NCBI GenBank assembly: GCA_963761005.1
Contig: CAVXFK010000027.1
Location: 186,001 to 250,000, forward strand
Direction of reading: 5' to 3'
Source of the DNA: DASWJZ01 sp963761005
Lineage (GTDB): Bacteria > Pseudomonadota > Alphaproteobacteria > Rhizobiales > Afifellaceae
Length of the DNA: 64,000 bases
The notes under the pieces are model-generated. The model was not told the DNA's origin. It searched no databases and worked only from the letters and a program-made list of their open reading frames with translations. The translations under genes were made by a program, and so were the position numbers. Shown here piece by piece: positions 1 to 9,099 of the stretch. Within the stretch, counting starts at the first letter, position 1. Each line of letters begins with the position of its first letter.

Positions 1-224
1 GCGCGGCACGGTAGTTGATCTTGAAGGCGACGAAGATCGCCAGGATGTCGAGCCCGCCGAAGCCGGACGATCGGCCAGGCGCCGAGCGACCAGAAGAGGA
101 GCCCGAGCAGGAACCAGAGCCCGGCGATCACGCTCATCAGAACGAGGAAGCCGCGCCGTCCAAGCGAGCGGTGCGGCACCAGCGTCGCTGAAAAGATCAA
201 GTCGTCGAAGTTGTCGGCGCTCAT
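1..224 (-). CDS. DUF2244 family membrane protein, cut by window edge, one frameshift
   Basis: Read leftward from the ATG at 224, the protein opens MSADNFDDLIFSATLVPHRS and continues into two hydrophobic segments. This matches DUF2244 integral membrane proteins, which carry a PHRSL.RRGF motif and a GFFGLD..L.. segment. After about residue 50 the frame breaks near position 70: removing one base restores GFGGLDILAIFVAFKINYR, the expected second half. The C-terminus lies outside the window. The gene is divergent from nth, a common pairing in Hyphomicrobiales. Molecular function is unknown. Unlike most other frameshifts here, this one does not fall at a GANTC motif. Confidence 0.7.
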   Translation of the reverse strand, partial: MSADNFDDLIFSATLVPHRSLGRRGFLVLMSVIAGLWFLLGLLFWSLGAWPIVRLRRARHPGDLRRLQDQLPCR

Positions 225-247
225 CGCTCGCGAATATAAGCAAGGCG

Positions 248-1012
248 ATGGGGAAGGGCAGCACGAAATCGCCGCGGCGCAGGGCCGCGCCCAAGACGGG
301 CGCAAAGCCGGCGGGAAAGACCGTCAAGAGGGCCGGGCGCTCGCGGCTGAAGCCCGACGAGATCGTGCGCCTATTCGAGCGGCTCCAGGCGAAGAACCCC
401 AACCCGAAGGGCGAGCTCGATTTCGTCAATCCCTATACGCTCCTCGTCGCCGTCGTTCTCTCCGCGCAGTCGACGGATGTCGGCGTCAATCGCGCGACAA
501 AGCCGCTTTTCGCCAAGGTGGATACGCCGGAGGAGATGCTGGCGCTCGGCGAAACGAAGCTCGTCGAGGCGATCCGCTCGCTCGGCTTCTTCAACATGAA
601 GGCGAAGAACGTGATGCGTCTCTCGAAAATTCTGGTCGAGGAGCATCATGGCGAGGTGCCGCGCGACCGCGCTGCATTGGAGAGGCTTCCCGGTGTCGGG
701 CGGAAGACCGCGAACGTCGTTCTGAACACCGCCTTCGGCGAACCGGTGATTGCCGTCGACACGCACATCTTCCGCGTCTCGAACCGCACCGGCCTCGCGC
801 CCGGTCCCGATCCCGATTCAGTGGCTGATCTGCTCGAGAAGGTCGTGCCCGAACACTTCAAGCTGCACGCCCACCACTGGCTGATCCTGCACGGCCGCTA
901 CGTCTGCGTCGCCCGCAAGCCGAAATGCTCCGAATGCGTGATCACCGACATCTGCAAATACAGGGACAAGACCGAGCCGGCGGGCGCGTTCGCCAACATC
1001 GGAGCGGCGTAA
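248..1012 (+). CDS. nth: Endonuclease III (DNA glycosylase/AP lyase)
   Basis: Base-excision repair enzyme that removes oxidised pyrimidines and cleaves abasic sites. The 254-aa product has the helix-hairpin-helix LPGVGRKTANVVL with catalytic Lys153, the catalytic Asp171 in VDTHIFRV, and a C-terminal 4Fe-4S loop formed by Cys220, Cys227, Cys230 and Cys236 (C-x6-C-x2-C-x5-C). The first 30 residues are a basic tail rich in Lys, Arg and Ala, often seen in alphaproteobacterial Nth; the conserved core begins near residue 34, so a later start cannot be excluded. It converges with the HAD phosphatase gene, the two stops lying 4 bp apart. Confidence 0.95.
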   Translation: MGKGSTKSPRRRAAPKTGAKPAGKTVKRAGRSRLKPDEIVRLFERLQAKNPNPKGELDFVNPYTLLVAVVLSAQSTDVGVNRATKPLFAKVDTPEEMLALGETKLVEAIRSLGFFNMKAKNVMRLSKILVEEHHGEVPRDRAALERLPGVGRKTANVVLNTAFGEPVIAVDTHIFRVSNRTGLAPGPDPDSVADLLEKVVPEHFKLHAHHWLILHGRYVCVARKPKCSECVITDICKYRDKTEPAGAFANIGAA

Positions 1013-1016
1013 GCCC

Positions 1017-1727
1017 TCACCTGATTTCCGCAATCAGCTTTGTCAGCTCGCCGAGATGCTTGAGCTCGCGATAGCGCGGCTGATCGGTCGGCGGCTCTGC
1101 GTGCTCCAGAGTCCAGGTCAGATCGTGCGGCACGTAGACGCCCCAGCTTCCCGCTTCGATTGCCGGCACCACGTCGGACTTGAGCGAGTTCCCGACCATC
1201 ATCGCGCGCGTCGGCCCGTCGGCGTGGCGGGCGAAGATGCGCTCGTAGATCGGAGCCGTCTTGTCGCTCACGATCTCGACTGCATCGAAAAGCTCGCCCA
1301 AGCCCGATTGTGCGAGCTTCCGCTCCTGGTCGAAGAGGTCACCCTTGGTGATGAGCACGATCAGGTATTTCCCGGCGAGCGCTTCCAGCGTTTCGCGCGC
1401 ATGCGGCAGCGTCTCGACCGGATGCGAGAGCATCTCGCGGCCGGCTTCCAGAATCTCGGCGATGACGGGAGCGGGGACGCGGCCCTCGGTGACCTCGATC
1501 GCCGTCTCGATCATCGACAGCGTGAATCCCTTGATGCCGAAGCCGTAGTGCTGGAGGTTCCGCCGCTCCGCTTCGAACAACCGGTTGCCGGTGTGCTCGC
1601 TGTCGGCGTAGTCCCCGAGGAGCGCCTTGAAGCGCTCCGCGGTGAAGCGGAAGAACCGCTCGTTCTGCCAGAGCGTATCGTCGGCGTCGAAGCCGATTGC
1701 CGTCAGGCTACGCGCGCGGGAAGGCAT
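1017..1727 (-). CDS. HAD-superfamily hydrolase (phosphatase-like)
   Basis: A 236-aa haloacid-dehalogenase hydrolase. Motif I is FDADDTLW with nucleophile Asp14 and acid Asp16, motif II is VLITKGD, motif III is the Lys in SDKTAPIY, and motif IV is MMVGNSLKSD. An alpha-helical cap sits between motifs I and II. The family dephosphorylates small metabolites; the substrate cannot be read from the sequence. It lies 24 bp downstream of cysK on the same strand and is probably co-transcribed. Phosphoglycolate-type or nucleotide phosphatase activity are both possible. Confidence 0.85.
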   Translation of the reverse strand: MPSRARSLTAIGFDADDTLWQNERFFRFTAERFKALLGDYADSEHTGNRLFEAERRNLQHYGFGIKGFTLSMIETAIEVTEGRVPAPVIAEILEAGREMLSHPVETLPHARETLEALAGKYLIVLITKGDLFDQERKLAQSGLGELFDAVEIVSDKTAPIYERIFARHADGPTRAMMVGNSLKSDVVPAIEAGSWGVYVPHDLTWTLEHAEPPTDQPRYRELKHLGELTKLIAEIR

Positions 1728-1751
1728 GGCCTGATACCGCGCGTCCCTAGC

Positions 1752-2742
1752 TCACGCGTCGAGCCCCTCGAAGAGCGCGGTCGAAAGATAGCGCTCGGCG
1801 AAGGAGGGGATGATGACGACAATGTTCCTGCCGGAAAACTGCGGGCGCCGCCCGACCTTGAGCGCCGCCGCGATGGCGCCGCCCGATGAGATGCCGACGG
1901 GGATGCCTTCAAGCCGCGCTGCAAGCCGCGCGTAGGTGAAAGCTTCCTCGCTCGTCACCGTCACCACCTCGTCGTAGATCTTCGTGTCGAGGACGGCCGG
2001 CACGAAGCCGGCGCCGATCCCCTGGATCTTGTGCGGGCCCGGTTGCCCGCCGGAAAGCACGGCGCTCTCCGCCGGCTCGACCGCGACGATATGAAGGTCC
2101 GGCTTCCGCTTTTTCAGGGCCTGCCCGACGCCGGTGATGGTGCCGCCGGTGCCGATGCCGGAGACGAAAACGTCGATTGCGCCGCCGGTGTCGTTCCAGA
2201 TCTCCTCCGCCGTGGTGCGGCGATGGATTTCGGGGTTGGCGGGGTTTTCGAACTGCTGCGGGATGACGGCGCCGGGCGTCATCGCCTTGATCTCCTCGGC
2301 CTTCGCAATCGCGCCCTTCATGCCCTTGGCGCCCTCCGTCAGGATCAGCTCGGCGCCCATCAGGCGGAGCATCTTCCGCCGCTCGACGCTCATCGTCTCC
2401 GGCATGACGAGGATCAGCCGGTAGCCTTTCGCCGCAGCGGCAAACGCGAGCGCGATGCCGGTATTGCCGGAGGTCGGCTCAACCAGCGTGGTCTCGCCCG
2501 GTTTGATGCGCCCGTCCTTCTCCATCGCCTCGATCATCGCGACGCCGATGCGGTCCTTGACGCTCGCGATCGGATTGAAGAACTCGAGCTTGGCGATGAG
2601 CTTCGCACCGACGCCTTCGGCCTTGGCGATCTTGTCGAGGCGGACGAGCGGGGTGTCGCCGATCGTCTCGGTGATCGAAATCGTAGATGCGTCCGCGGCC
2701 AGGAACGTGGGCGGACTGAGTCTTCTTCGGCGCGTCGTTCAT
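1752..2742 (-). CDS. cysK: Cysteine synthase A (O-acetylserine sulfhydrylase), one frameshift
   Basis: PLP enzyme that makes cysteine from O-acetylserine and sulfide. The start ATG at 2742 follows a strong AAGGAGG. The first 20 codons (MNDAPKKTQSAHVPGRGRIY) are in one frame and the rest in another. Deleting one base of AAA at 2678-2680 restores a continuous protein of about 329 aa running through DSITETIGDTPLVRL. The substrate loop PTSGNTGIALA, the PLP-phosphate loop SGIGTGGTITG and the late GISSGGAIAA are all present. The restored sequence reads GATTC at the break, a CcrM GANTC site. Because everything else is conserved, a sequencing error is more likely than a real knockout. Confidence 0.9.
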
Positions 2743-2804
2743 GATCGCCTCCTTCTTAGCTTCCCGGAATTTAGGCGAGAACGGCGGCAGATGCGAGGCG
2801 GGGC

Positions 2805-3275
2805 TCAGCCGGTCGAGCCGAAGCCGCCGGCGCCGCGCGCGGTTGTCACGGAGAATTCGTCGACGACGCGAAAGCTCGGCCGAAGCAGCGGCAGGAACAC
2901 TGCCTGCGCGATGCGGTCGCCGGGATTGATGACGACAGGCGGCGTGCCGGCCGCGTTGCGGTTCACGAGCGGGACGAGCCACGGGCCGGCGTAGTCCGGG
3001 TCGATGGTGCCAACCGCCTGCCCAAGGACGATTCCATGCCGTGCGCCGAGGCCGCTTCTCGGCAGCACCAGCGCCACGATGTCCGGGCGGTTGATCAGGA
3101 TCGCAACGCCGGACGGCACCATGACGGCCGGCGCCTGCGGCTCGATCGCAATCGGCGCGTCGATGCAGGCGCGAAGGTCGAGCCCGGCGGCCATGTCGGA
3201 ATGGTAAGAGGGAAGGCCCCATTCGTGGAGCCGCGGATCGAGGACCTTGAGTTCGAATTCCAACGGCTCCGACAT
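2805..3275 (-). CDS. dut: dUTP diphosphatase
   Basis: Hydrolyses dUTP to dUMP and pyrophosphate, keeping uracil out of DNA and feeding thymidylate synthesis. The 156-aa protein has the five trimeric dUTPase motifs: MAAGLDLRA, PRSGLGARHGI, GTIDPDYAGPW (catalytic Asp and substrate Tyr), NPGDRIAQAVFLP and the C-terminal P-loop-like GAGGFGSTG. The open frame extends further upstream, but the ATG at 3275 lies 1 bp after the coaBC stop, which is the natural operon start. The dut-coaBC-ubiB-ubiE order is typical of alphaproteobacteria. Confidence 0.95.
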   Translation of the reverse strand: MSEPLEFELKVLDPRLHEWGLPSYHSDMAAGLDLRACIDAPIAIEPQAPAVMVPSGVAILINRPDIVALVLPRSGLGARHGIVLGQAVGTIDPDYAGPWLVPLVNRNAAGTPPVVINPGDRIAQAVFLPLLRPSFRVVDEFSVTTARGAGGFGSTG

Positions 3276-3276
3276 G

Positions 3277-4491
3277 CTATCGCGCGGCGGCCTTCTTGAA
3301 GTGGTCGGCGATCCGCGCGACGAGCTGCTTTGCGACCTCATCCTTCGCCATCTCCGGCCAGTCCTCGACGCCGGATGCTGTGACAAGATGCACGCGGTTC
3401 CGCGTGCCGCCCATCACGCCGCTCGCGGGCGACACGTCGTTCGCGACGATCCAGTCGGAGCCCTTCCTCCTGAGCTTCGCCTTGGCGTTTTTCACGACGT
3501 CGCTAGTCTCCGCCGCGAAGCCGATCAGAAGCCGCGGCCGCTCAGGATGCTTCGCCAGTCCCGCCAGGATGTCCGGGTTCTCAACGAGCTTCAGCGCAGG
3601 CGGTCCGCCTGCATCCTTCTTGATTTTCTCTTGGCCCGTCTCGACCCGCCAGTCGGCGACGGCAGCGGTCATCACCGCGATGTCGGCCGGAAGCGCCGCC
3701 TCTACCGCGTCCTTCATCTCTTGCGCCGTCGCGACGGGGACGGTGCGCACACCAGGCGGCGGGCGAAGGTCGACCGGCCCGCTGACGAGCGTCACCTCCG
3801 CGCCGGCGTTCGCGAGCGCCGTAGCGATGGCGTGCCCTTGCCGGCCGGAGGAGCGGTTGGCGATATAGCGCACCGGATCGATCGGCTCCTGCGTCGGGCC
3901 CGAAGTGACGATTGCGCTGAGGCCCGCCAGCGGTCCTTTGCCCGATCCGAAATGCTCTTTGATCGCGCCAAGAATCTCCGCCGGCTCCGCGAGCCGCCCG
4001 AGGCCGGCTTCGCCCGCTTCCGCCATCTCGCCGCTCTTCGGCCCGACGAAGATGACGCCGTCGGCGCGAAGCTGCGCGACGTTTCGCACGGTAGCCGGGT
4101 TCGCCCACATCTTCGGGTTCATCGCCGGCGCCACGAGAACCGGACCGTCGCGTGCGAGCAGGATCGCCGAGGCAAGATCGTCGGCGATCCCGTGCGCCAT
4201 CTTGGCGAGAAGGTCCGCGGTCGCCGGGGCGACGACGATGAGATCGGCCTCGCGTGCGAGCCGGATGTGGCCGATCGCGTTCTCCTCGTCGGCGTCGAAG
4301 AGGTTCTGGAAGACGCGCTCGCCGGTGATCGCGGCAACCGAAAGCGGCGTCACGAAATGATGCGCCGAGCGGCTCATCGCGGCGCGCACGTCAGCCCTCT
4401 CGTCCTTCAGGCGGCGGATCAGCTCCAGCACCTTGTAGGCGGCGATGCCGCCGCCGATGACGATCAGGATTTTTCGGGCCGCGAGCGACAT
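3277..4491 (-). CDS. coaBC: Bifunctional phosphopantothenoylcysteine decarboxylase/synthetase
   Basis: Catalyses two steps of coenzyme A synthesis: CTP-dependent joining of cysteine to 4'-phosphopantothenate (CoaB, C-terminal half) and FMN-dependent decarboxylation (CoaC, N-terminal half). In the 404 aa the CoaC part shows GGGIAAYK, the catalytic His in AIGHIRLA and the signature PAMNPKMWANPATVRN. The CoaB part begins near residue 187 with TSGPTQEPIDPVRYIANRSSGR and has the FAAETSD motif. The start lies 4 bp from the ubiB stop, so translational coupling is likely. Confidence 0.95.
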   Translation of the reverse strand: MSLAARKILIVIGGGIAAYKVLELIRRLKDERADVRAAMSRSAHHFVTPLSVAAITGERVFQNLFDADEENAIGHIRLAREADLIVVAPATADLLAKMAHGIADDLASAILLARDGPVLVAPAMNPKMWANPATVRNVAQLRADGVIFVGPKSGEMAEAGEAGLGRLAEPAEILGAIKEHFGSGKGPLAGLSAIVTSGPTQEPIDPVRYIANRSSGRQGHAIATALANAGAEVTLVSGPVDLRPPPGVRTVPVATAQEMKDAVEAALPADIAVMTAAVADWRVETGQEKIKKDAGGPPALKLVENPDILAGLAKHPERPRLLIGFAAETSDVVKNAKAKLRRKGSDWIVANDVSPASGVMGGTRNRVHLVTASGVEDWPEMAKDEVAKQLVARIADHFKKAAAR

Positions 4492-4495
4492 GCTG

Positions 4496-6079
4496 CTACC
4501 GTAGCACCGAAACGATCACCGCAAAGATTGCAGCACCGGCTGCCGCAAGCGCGATCACCCAGAGCGCGATCCGGCCCGAGCGCCCGTAGCGCGCCACTTC
4601 GTGGCCGATCCCCTCCACCGTCAGCGGGTCGAGGCGCACGCCGCGCTCGGCCATGTGGTCGAGCTCGCGGCTTAGCCGCTGCGCGCGCTTGGCAAGTTCC
4701 GGCACCTGCCCGGCAAAATGCCCGAGCGCCGAGAGTGCGTCGCCCGCCTGCTCCAGGCGTCCCGTCGGTCCGAGGTTCCGCTCGATCCACGCGCCGACCA
4801 CGGGCTCTGCCGTGCTCCACATGTCGAACTCCGGATCGAGCCGCCGTGCGACGCCTTCGACTACCACCATGGTCTTCTGCAGAAGCACCAGCTCCGGTCG
4901 CGTCTGCATGTCGAAGATGTCTGTCACCTCGAAGAGCAGGCCGAGGAGCTTCGCCATCGAGATCTCGCTCGCACGGTGGCCGTGGATCGGCTCGCCGATG
5001 GCCCGCAGCGCCTGCGCGAAATCCTCTGCCGAATGCACCGGCGGCACGTAGCCGGCCTCGATATGCACCTCGGCGATCCGCTGATAGTCGCGGCGGATGA
5101 AGCCGAACAGAATCTCGGCGAGGAAGCGTTGTTCCTTCGGCCCGATGCGGCCCATGATGCCGAGGTCGACGGCGACGAGCCGGCCTTGCGCGTCGACGAA
5201 GAGGTTCCCCTCGTGCATGTCGGCGTGGAAGAAGCCGTCGCGGAGCGCGTGGCGCAGGAAGCTTTGCACGACCGACGCGGCGATCCGCTTCGGATCGTGT
5301 CCGGCTGCGATGAGCGCGTCGCGATCGGCAAGCCGTGTGCCCTCCACCCATTCGGTGACGAGCACGTCGCGCCCGGTCAGCTCCCAGTTGACGGCAGGCA
5401 GGCGGAAGTCGGACTCACGCGTCACGTTCTCCGCCATCTCCGAATACGCGGCGGCCTCGAGCCTGAGGTCCATCTCCAGCGACACGCTGCGGTCCAGTAT
5501 CTCGACCACTGCGACCGGCCTGAGCCGTCGCGCTTCCGGCGCGTTCCGCTCCGCGAAGCGCGCGCCGGCGTAGAAGGTGCGAAGGTCGCGCGAGAAACGT
5601 CGGCGGATGCCGGGCCGCAGGATCTTGACGGCCACGACCTGCGGTCCCTCCGGCCGGCGCAGCACCGCCTTGTGCACCTGCGCGATCGACGCAGCGGCAA
5701 CGGAGTCGGAGAAACTTTCGAACACCGACTCGATCGGCTGTTCGATCGAGGCCTCGACGATCTTCCGCGCCTCATCGGTCGGGAAGGGCGGCAAGTCGTC
5801 CTTCAATCCGGCGAGCGCGTCGGCCATCTCCGCTCCGACGATGTCGGGCCGAGTCGAGAGGAACTGCCCGAGCTTGATGTAGGAGGGACCGAGTTTGCTG
5901 AGGGCATCGATGATCCGTCGCCCGCGCTCGGCCGTTGAAAGCCCGCGCGGCTCCAACAGCCGCGCCACCTGAAACGCTGCCTTCGCGCGGGACGGCAGGT
6001 CTTCGATGTCGAGGAAGCCGAAGAAGCCGGCGCGAGCAAGCACGGGGCCGGCGCGGAGGAGCCGCACGAGGTCGCGCAC
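4496..6079 (-). CDS. ubiB: UbiB-family atypical kinase/ATPase for ubiquinone biosynthesis
   Basis: ADCK/UbiB-family protein needed for aerobic coenzyme Q synthesis, acting at the inner membrane. It is 527 aa with a GTG start. It carries the family's KxGQ signature (GPSYIKLGQFLSTRPDIV), the nucleotide-binding Lys in VVAVKILRPGI, the catalytic-loop HADMHEGNLFVD and the metal-binding VDLGIMG. The C-terminus ends in a hydrophobic segment at about residues 505-522, the usual membrane anchor. It sits 12 bp downstream of ubiE in the same operon, consistent with a joint role in quinone synthesis. Confidence 0.93.
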   Translation of the reverse strand: MRDLVRLLRAGPVLARAGFFGFLDIEDLPSRAKAAFQVARLLEPRGLSTAERGRRIIDALSKLGPSYIKLGQFLSTRPDIVGAEMADALAGLKDDLPPFPTDEARKIVEASIEQPIESVFESFSDSVAAASIAQVHKAVLRRPEGPQVVAVKILRPGIRRRFSRDLRTFYAGARFAERNAPEARRLRPVAVVEILDRSVSLEMDLRLEAAAYSEMAENVTRESDFRLPAVNWELTGRDVLVTEWVEGTRLADRDALIAAGHDPKRIAASVVQSFLRHALRDGFFHADMHEGNLFVDAQGRLVAVDLGIMGRIGPKEQRFLAEILFGFIRRDYQRIAEVHIEAGYVPPVHSAEDFAQALRAIGEPIHGHRASEISMAKLLGLLFEVTDIFDMQTRPELVLLQKTMVVVEGVARRLDPEFDMWSTAEPVVGAWIERNLGPTGRLEQAGDALSALGHFAGQVPELAKRAQRLSRELDHMAERGVRLDPLTVEGIGHEVARYGRSGRIALWVIALAAAGAAIFAVIVSVLR

Positions 6080-6091
6080 GTCTTCGGCCCT

Positions 6092-6841
6092 CTAGAGCTT
6101 CCAGCCGGAATGGAGCGCGGCGATGCCGCCCGAGAGGTTCCGGTATGTGGCGCGCCGGAACCCAGCCTTCCGGATCATGTCGGCGAAGCGTTCCTGATTG
6201 GGGAAGGTGCGGATCGACTCCACGAGATAGCGATAGGAATCGGCGTCGCCGGTGACCGCGCGGCCGAGGCGCGGGATGACGGAGAAGGAAAAGGCATCAT
6301 AGAGCCGATCGAGCACCGGCGTGTCGACGGTCGAGAATTCGAGGCAGAGGAAACGGCCGCCGCGCTTAAGCACACGGAACGCTTCGCCGAGCGCCGCTTC
6401 GATCCGCGGCACGTTCCGGATGCCGAACGCGATCGTGTAGGCGTCGAAGCGCGCATCTTCGAAGGGAAGCGCCTCGGCGTTCCCCTCGACGAAGGCGATA
6501 TCCGTGAAGCCGCGCCTCTCAGCCCGCGCTCGGCCGACGTCGAGCATCGCCGCGTTGATGTCGGCGACGGTGATGTCGGCGTGACCATCGGAACGCTCGG
6601 CGACGCGGAATGCGATGTCGCCGGTGCCGCCGGCGACATCGACGAGCCGCCAGGGCTGCCCGCGCTTCGGCGGATTGAGCGCGGAGACCATCGCGCTCTT
6701 CCAAACGCGGTGCATCCCCCCCGACATCAGGTCGTTCATGAGGTCGTAGCGGCGGGCGACGCTCGAAAAGACGTCGTCGACCAGCGCCTGCTTGTCTTGA
6801 AGCGGGACGCTCTCGTAGCCGAAGGAAACGCGGTCACTCAT
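6092..6841 (-). CDS. ubiE: Ubiquinone/menaquinone C-methyltransferase
   Basis: SAM-dependent C-methyltransferase of the ubiquinone (and menaquinone) pathway. The 249-aa product shows the N-terminal SSVARRYDLMNDLMSGGMHR block, SAM motif I VDVAGGTGDIAFR, the acidic DITVADIN, GNAEALPF, and the family signature FGIRNV. The frame is open for 21 further codons upstream, but MSDRVSFGYESVP at 6841 matches the family start. It is the first gene of the leftward ubiE-ubiB-coaBC-dut operon and is divergent from mutM across 95 bp. Confidence 0.95.
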   Translation of the reverse strand: MSDRVSFGYESVPLQDKQALVDDVFSSVARRYDLMNDLMSGGMHRVWKSAMVSALNPPKRGQPWRLVDVAGGTGDIAFRVAERSDGHADITVADINAAMLDVGRARAERRGFTDIAFVEGNAEALPFEDARFDAYTIAFGIRNVPRIEAALGEAFRVLKRGGRFLCLEFSTVDTPVLDRLYDAFSFSVIPRLGRAVTGDADSYRYLVESIRTFPNQERFADMIRKAGFRRATYRNLSGGIAALHSGWKL

Positions 6842-6936
6842 GGTCCGGCGATTTTGCTTTCTTGAGCCGGCGCGACCATAAAGGAAGGCGCCTTGCTGCG
6901 CCATTAAGGCGGGGAAAGCCGGAAAAACAGCCCTCC

Positions 6937-7821
6937 ATGCCCGAGCTTCCGGAAGTTGAGACCGTCCGGCGCGGCCTCGCGCCCGTCCTTGAGGGCGCGA
7001 CGATCGCGCGGGTCGAGCAGCGGCGGCCCGACCTCCGCTTCCCGCTGCCGAGACGCTTTGCCGCGCGCCTGAAGGACCGGCGCGTGACGGCGCTCCGGCG
7101 CCGCGCCAAGTACCTGCTCGCCGAACTCGACGACGGCAACGTGCTTCTGATGCATCTCGGCATGTCCGGCTCGTTCCGCATCGAGCGCGGGAGAGAAGCG
7201 CGGCCGGCGGGGCTCGATCCGCGCTACTACCCGGCGGGCAAGGACACCGCGCACGACCACATCGTCTTCCACCTGAAAGGCCGCCCGCGCATCGTCTACA
7301 ACGACCCCCGCCGCTTCGGGTTCATGCTCCTCGTCCCGTTGCGCGCCCTTGAGAAGCATCCGCTTCTGCAGGGACTCGGGCTTGAGCCGACCGGCAACGA
7401 GCTGTCGGCGGAGGCGCTCGCGCCGCGCTTCAAGGGACGCGTAGCGCCGCTCAAGGCAATTCTCTCCGATCAGCGCGTGATCGCCGGGCTCGGCAACATC
7501 TATGTCTGCGAGGCGCTCTGGCGCGCCAAGCTTTCGCCGCGCCGCGCCGCCAGGACTCTGGTGCGCGCAAACGGCAAGCCGACGGAGCGGCTGACGCACC
7601 TGGTCGATGCGGTGAGGGAGGTGATCGCCGACGCCGTCGAGGCCGGCGGCTCATCGCTTCGCGACTACGTGCAAGCGAGCGGCGAACTCGGACTCTTCCA
7701 GCACCACTTTGCTGTCTACGACCGCGAGGGCGAGCCGTGCTCAAGAAACGACGGCGGCACGATCCGCCGTATCGTTCAATCCGGCCGCTCGACCTTCTAT
7801 TGTCCGGTGTGCCAGCGATAA
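6937..7821 (+). CDS. mutM: Formamidopyrimidine-DNA glycosylase (one zinc ligand missing)
   Basis: Removes 8-oxoguanine and formamidopyrimidines from DNA. The start is fixed by MPELPEVETVRRGL, because the mature N-terminal Pro is the nucleophile and Glu3 is catalytic; upstream in-frame codons are therefore not used. The product is 294 aa with the helix-two-turn-helix and GLGNIYVCEALW. The C-terminal zinc finger normally has four cysteines. Here the first pair reads PCSRNDGGTIRR with one Cys only, while FYCPVCQR keeps both. One extra Cys codon between Asp and Gly would restore the usual C-x4-C spacing. Either a natural variant or a 3-base loss. Confidence 0.93.
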   Translation: MPELPEVETVRRGLAPVLEGATIARVEQRRPDLRFPLPRRFAARLKDRRVTALRRRAKYLLAELDDGNVLLMHLGMSGSFRIERGREARPAGLDPRYYPAGKDTAHDHIVFHLKGRPRIVYNDPRRFGFMLLVPLRALEKHPLLQGLGLEPTGNELSAEALAPRFKGRVAPLKAILSDQRVIAGLGNIYVCEALWRAKLSPRRAARTLVRANGKPTERLTHLVDAVREVIADAVEAGGSSLRDYVQASGELGLFQHHFAVYDREGEPCSRNDGGTIRRIVQSGRSTFYCPVCQR

Positions 7822-7850
7822 CGCACCGACGACGCGAACGAGGGAACCTG

Positions 7851-8625
7851 ATGGCCTACGAGAACATTCTGGTGGAACGCCGCGGCGGCGCGGGGCTGAT
7901 CCGCCTGAACAGCCCGAAGACGCTGAACGCGCTCTCCAACGGCCTCGTCGCCGACGTGAACGGTGCACTCGCCGCCTTCGAAGCCGACGACGAAATTGGC
8001 GCCGTGGTCATCACCGGCTCGGAGAAGGCCTTCTGCGCCGGCGCTAACATCCGCGAGGTCGCCGCCACCGGATTTCGTGACCGCGTATCTCGACGACATC
8101 GTGCGCGAGTGGGATCGCGTCGCTGAATGCCGCAAGCCGCTGATCGCCGCCGTCGCCGGCTATGCGCTCGGCGGTGGCTGCGAGCTTGCCATGATGTGCG
8201 ACATCATCCTCGCCGCGGACACGGCAAAGTTCGGGCAGCCTGAGATCACGCTCGGCATCATCCCAGGCGCTGGCGGCACGCAGCGCCTGGCGCGCCTGAT
8301 CGGCCGGGCGAAGGCGATGGAGCTTTGCCTGACCGGCCGGCTGATTTCCGCGGAGGAAGCGGAGCGCTCAGGCCTCGTCTCGCGTGTGGTGCCCGCGGAT
8401 GCGCTGGTGGAGGAGGCGGTGAAGGTTGCTGAGAAGATAGCCTCGCTCCCGCGCGCCGCCGTGTTGATGGTGAAGGAGGCCGTCAACCGCGCCGAGGAGG
8501 GGCCGCTGGCCGAGGGGCTGCGTTTCGAGCGCCGGCTCTTCCACGCTCTGTTCGCGACCGAAGATCAGAAGGAGGGGATGGCGGCCTTTTTGGAGAAGCG
8601 CCCGCCGAAGTTCAGCGGTCGCTAG
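7851..8625 (+). CDS. Enoyl-CoA hydratase (crotonase), one frameshift
   Basis: Crotonase-fold hydratase of fatty-acid beta-oxidation, about 257 aa once the frame is joined. The N-terminal part (MAYENILVERRGGAGLIRLN to FCAGANIREVAATG) and the C-terminal part (FVTAYLDDIV onward) are in different frames. Removing one T from 8073-8075 joins them as TGFVTAYLDD. The oxyanion-hole segments CAGANI and ALGGGCELAM, and Glu residues in GGGCE and PEITLG, are intact. The restored junction reads GATTC, again a GANTC site. The mutM-crotonase-rpsT-dnaA order is conserved in Hyphomicrobiales. Confidence 0.9.
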
Positions 8626-8646
8626 CGCCGAAATCCGGCGCTTTTC
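8624..8646 (+). terminator. Rho-independent terminator after the crotonase gene
   Basis: A perfect 7-bp stem (AGCGCCG / CGGCGCT) with a 5-nt loop AAATC is followed by TTTT. The left arm overlaps the crotonase stop codon. It separates this gene from rpsT. Confidence 0.75.
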
Positions 8647-8775
8647 CTTGACGGGGGGCGGCCCGCTACCTATAGGACTGCGCTCAATCCGCGGCTCAAG
8701 GCCGCGTTTGTCGTTTGTCCCGGTCGGCACCGCTTCCGGCACGATCCGTGGACCGAGCAGTCTTAAGGAACGGAA

Positions 8776-9039
8776 ATGGCGAATACCACGTCGGCCAAGA
8801 AGGCCATGCGCAAGATCGTGCGCCGGACGGAGATGAACAAGATCCCGCGCTCGCGGATGCGCGGCCTGATCCGCAAGGTCGAGGAGGCGATTGCCTCTGG
8901 CGACAAGGCGGCGGCGCGTGACGCGCTGCGTGCGGCGCAGCCGCACATTATGAAGGCCGCGTCGAAGGGCATCGTTCACCGCAACACGGCGTCGCGCAAA
9001 GTCTCAAGGCTCAGCCACCGGGTCGAGGCGCTCGCCTGA
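8776..9039 (+). CDS. rpsT: 30S ribosomal protein S20
   Basis: Small basic protein that binds 16S rRNA early in 30S assembly. The 87 aa start MANTTSAKKAMRKIVRR and contain RSRMRGLIRKVEEAI and the conserved KGIVHRNTASRKVSRL near the C-terminus. Length and composition are typical. It stands alone between two hairpin terminators, so it is probably a monocistronic unit. Confidence 0.97.
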   Translation: MANTTSAKKAMRKIVRRTEMNKIPRSRMRGLIRKVEEAIASGDKAAARDALRAAQPHIMKAASKGIVHRNTASRKVSRLSHRVEALA

Positions 9040-9070
9040 GCGTTTGAGCAAAGCGTTGAAATGAACGACC

Positions 9071-9099
9071 AAGGCCCGCCCGATCCCGCGGGCCTTTTT
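9071..9099 (+). terminator. Rho-independent terminator after rpsT
   Basis: Perfect 9-bp stem AAGGCCCGC / GCGGGCCTT with an 8-nt loop, followed by a run of five T. It lies 32 bp after the rpsT stop. Confidence 0.85.

Noticed and set aside
1752..2742. cysK as a true pseudogene
   Set aside because: Single one-base shift at a GANTC site with all active-site motifs intact; treated as a sequence error together with gyrB and others.
3247..5100. 617-codon open frame on the plus strand
   Set aside because: Antisense of coaBC and ubiB, both with complete catalytic motifs; low-complexity Arg-rich peptide.
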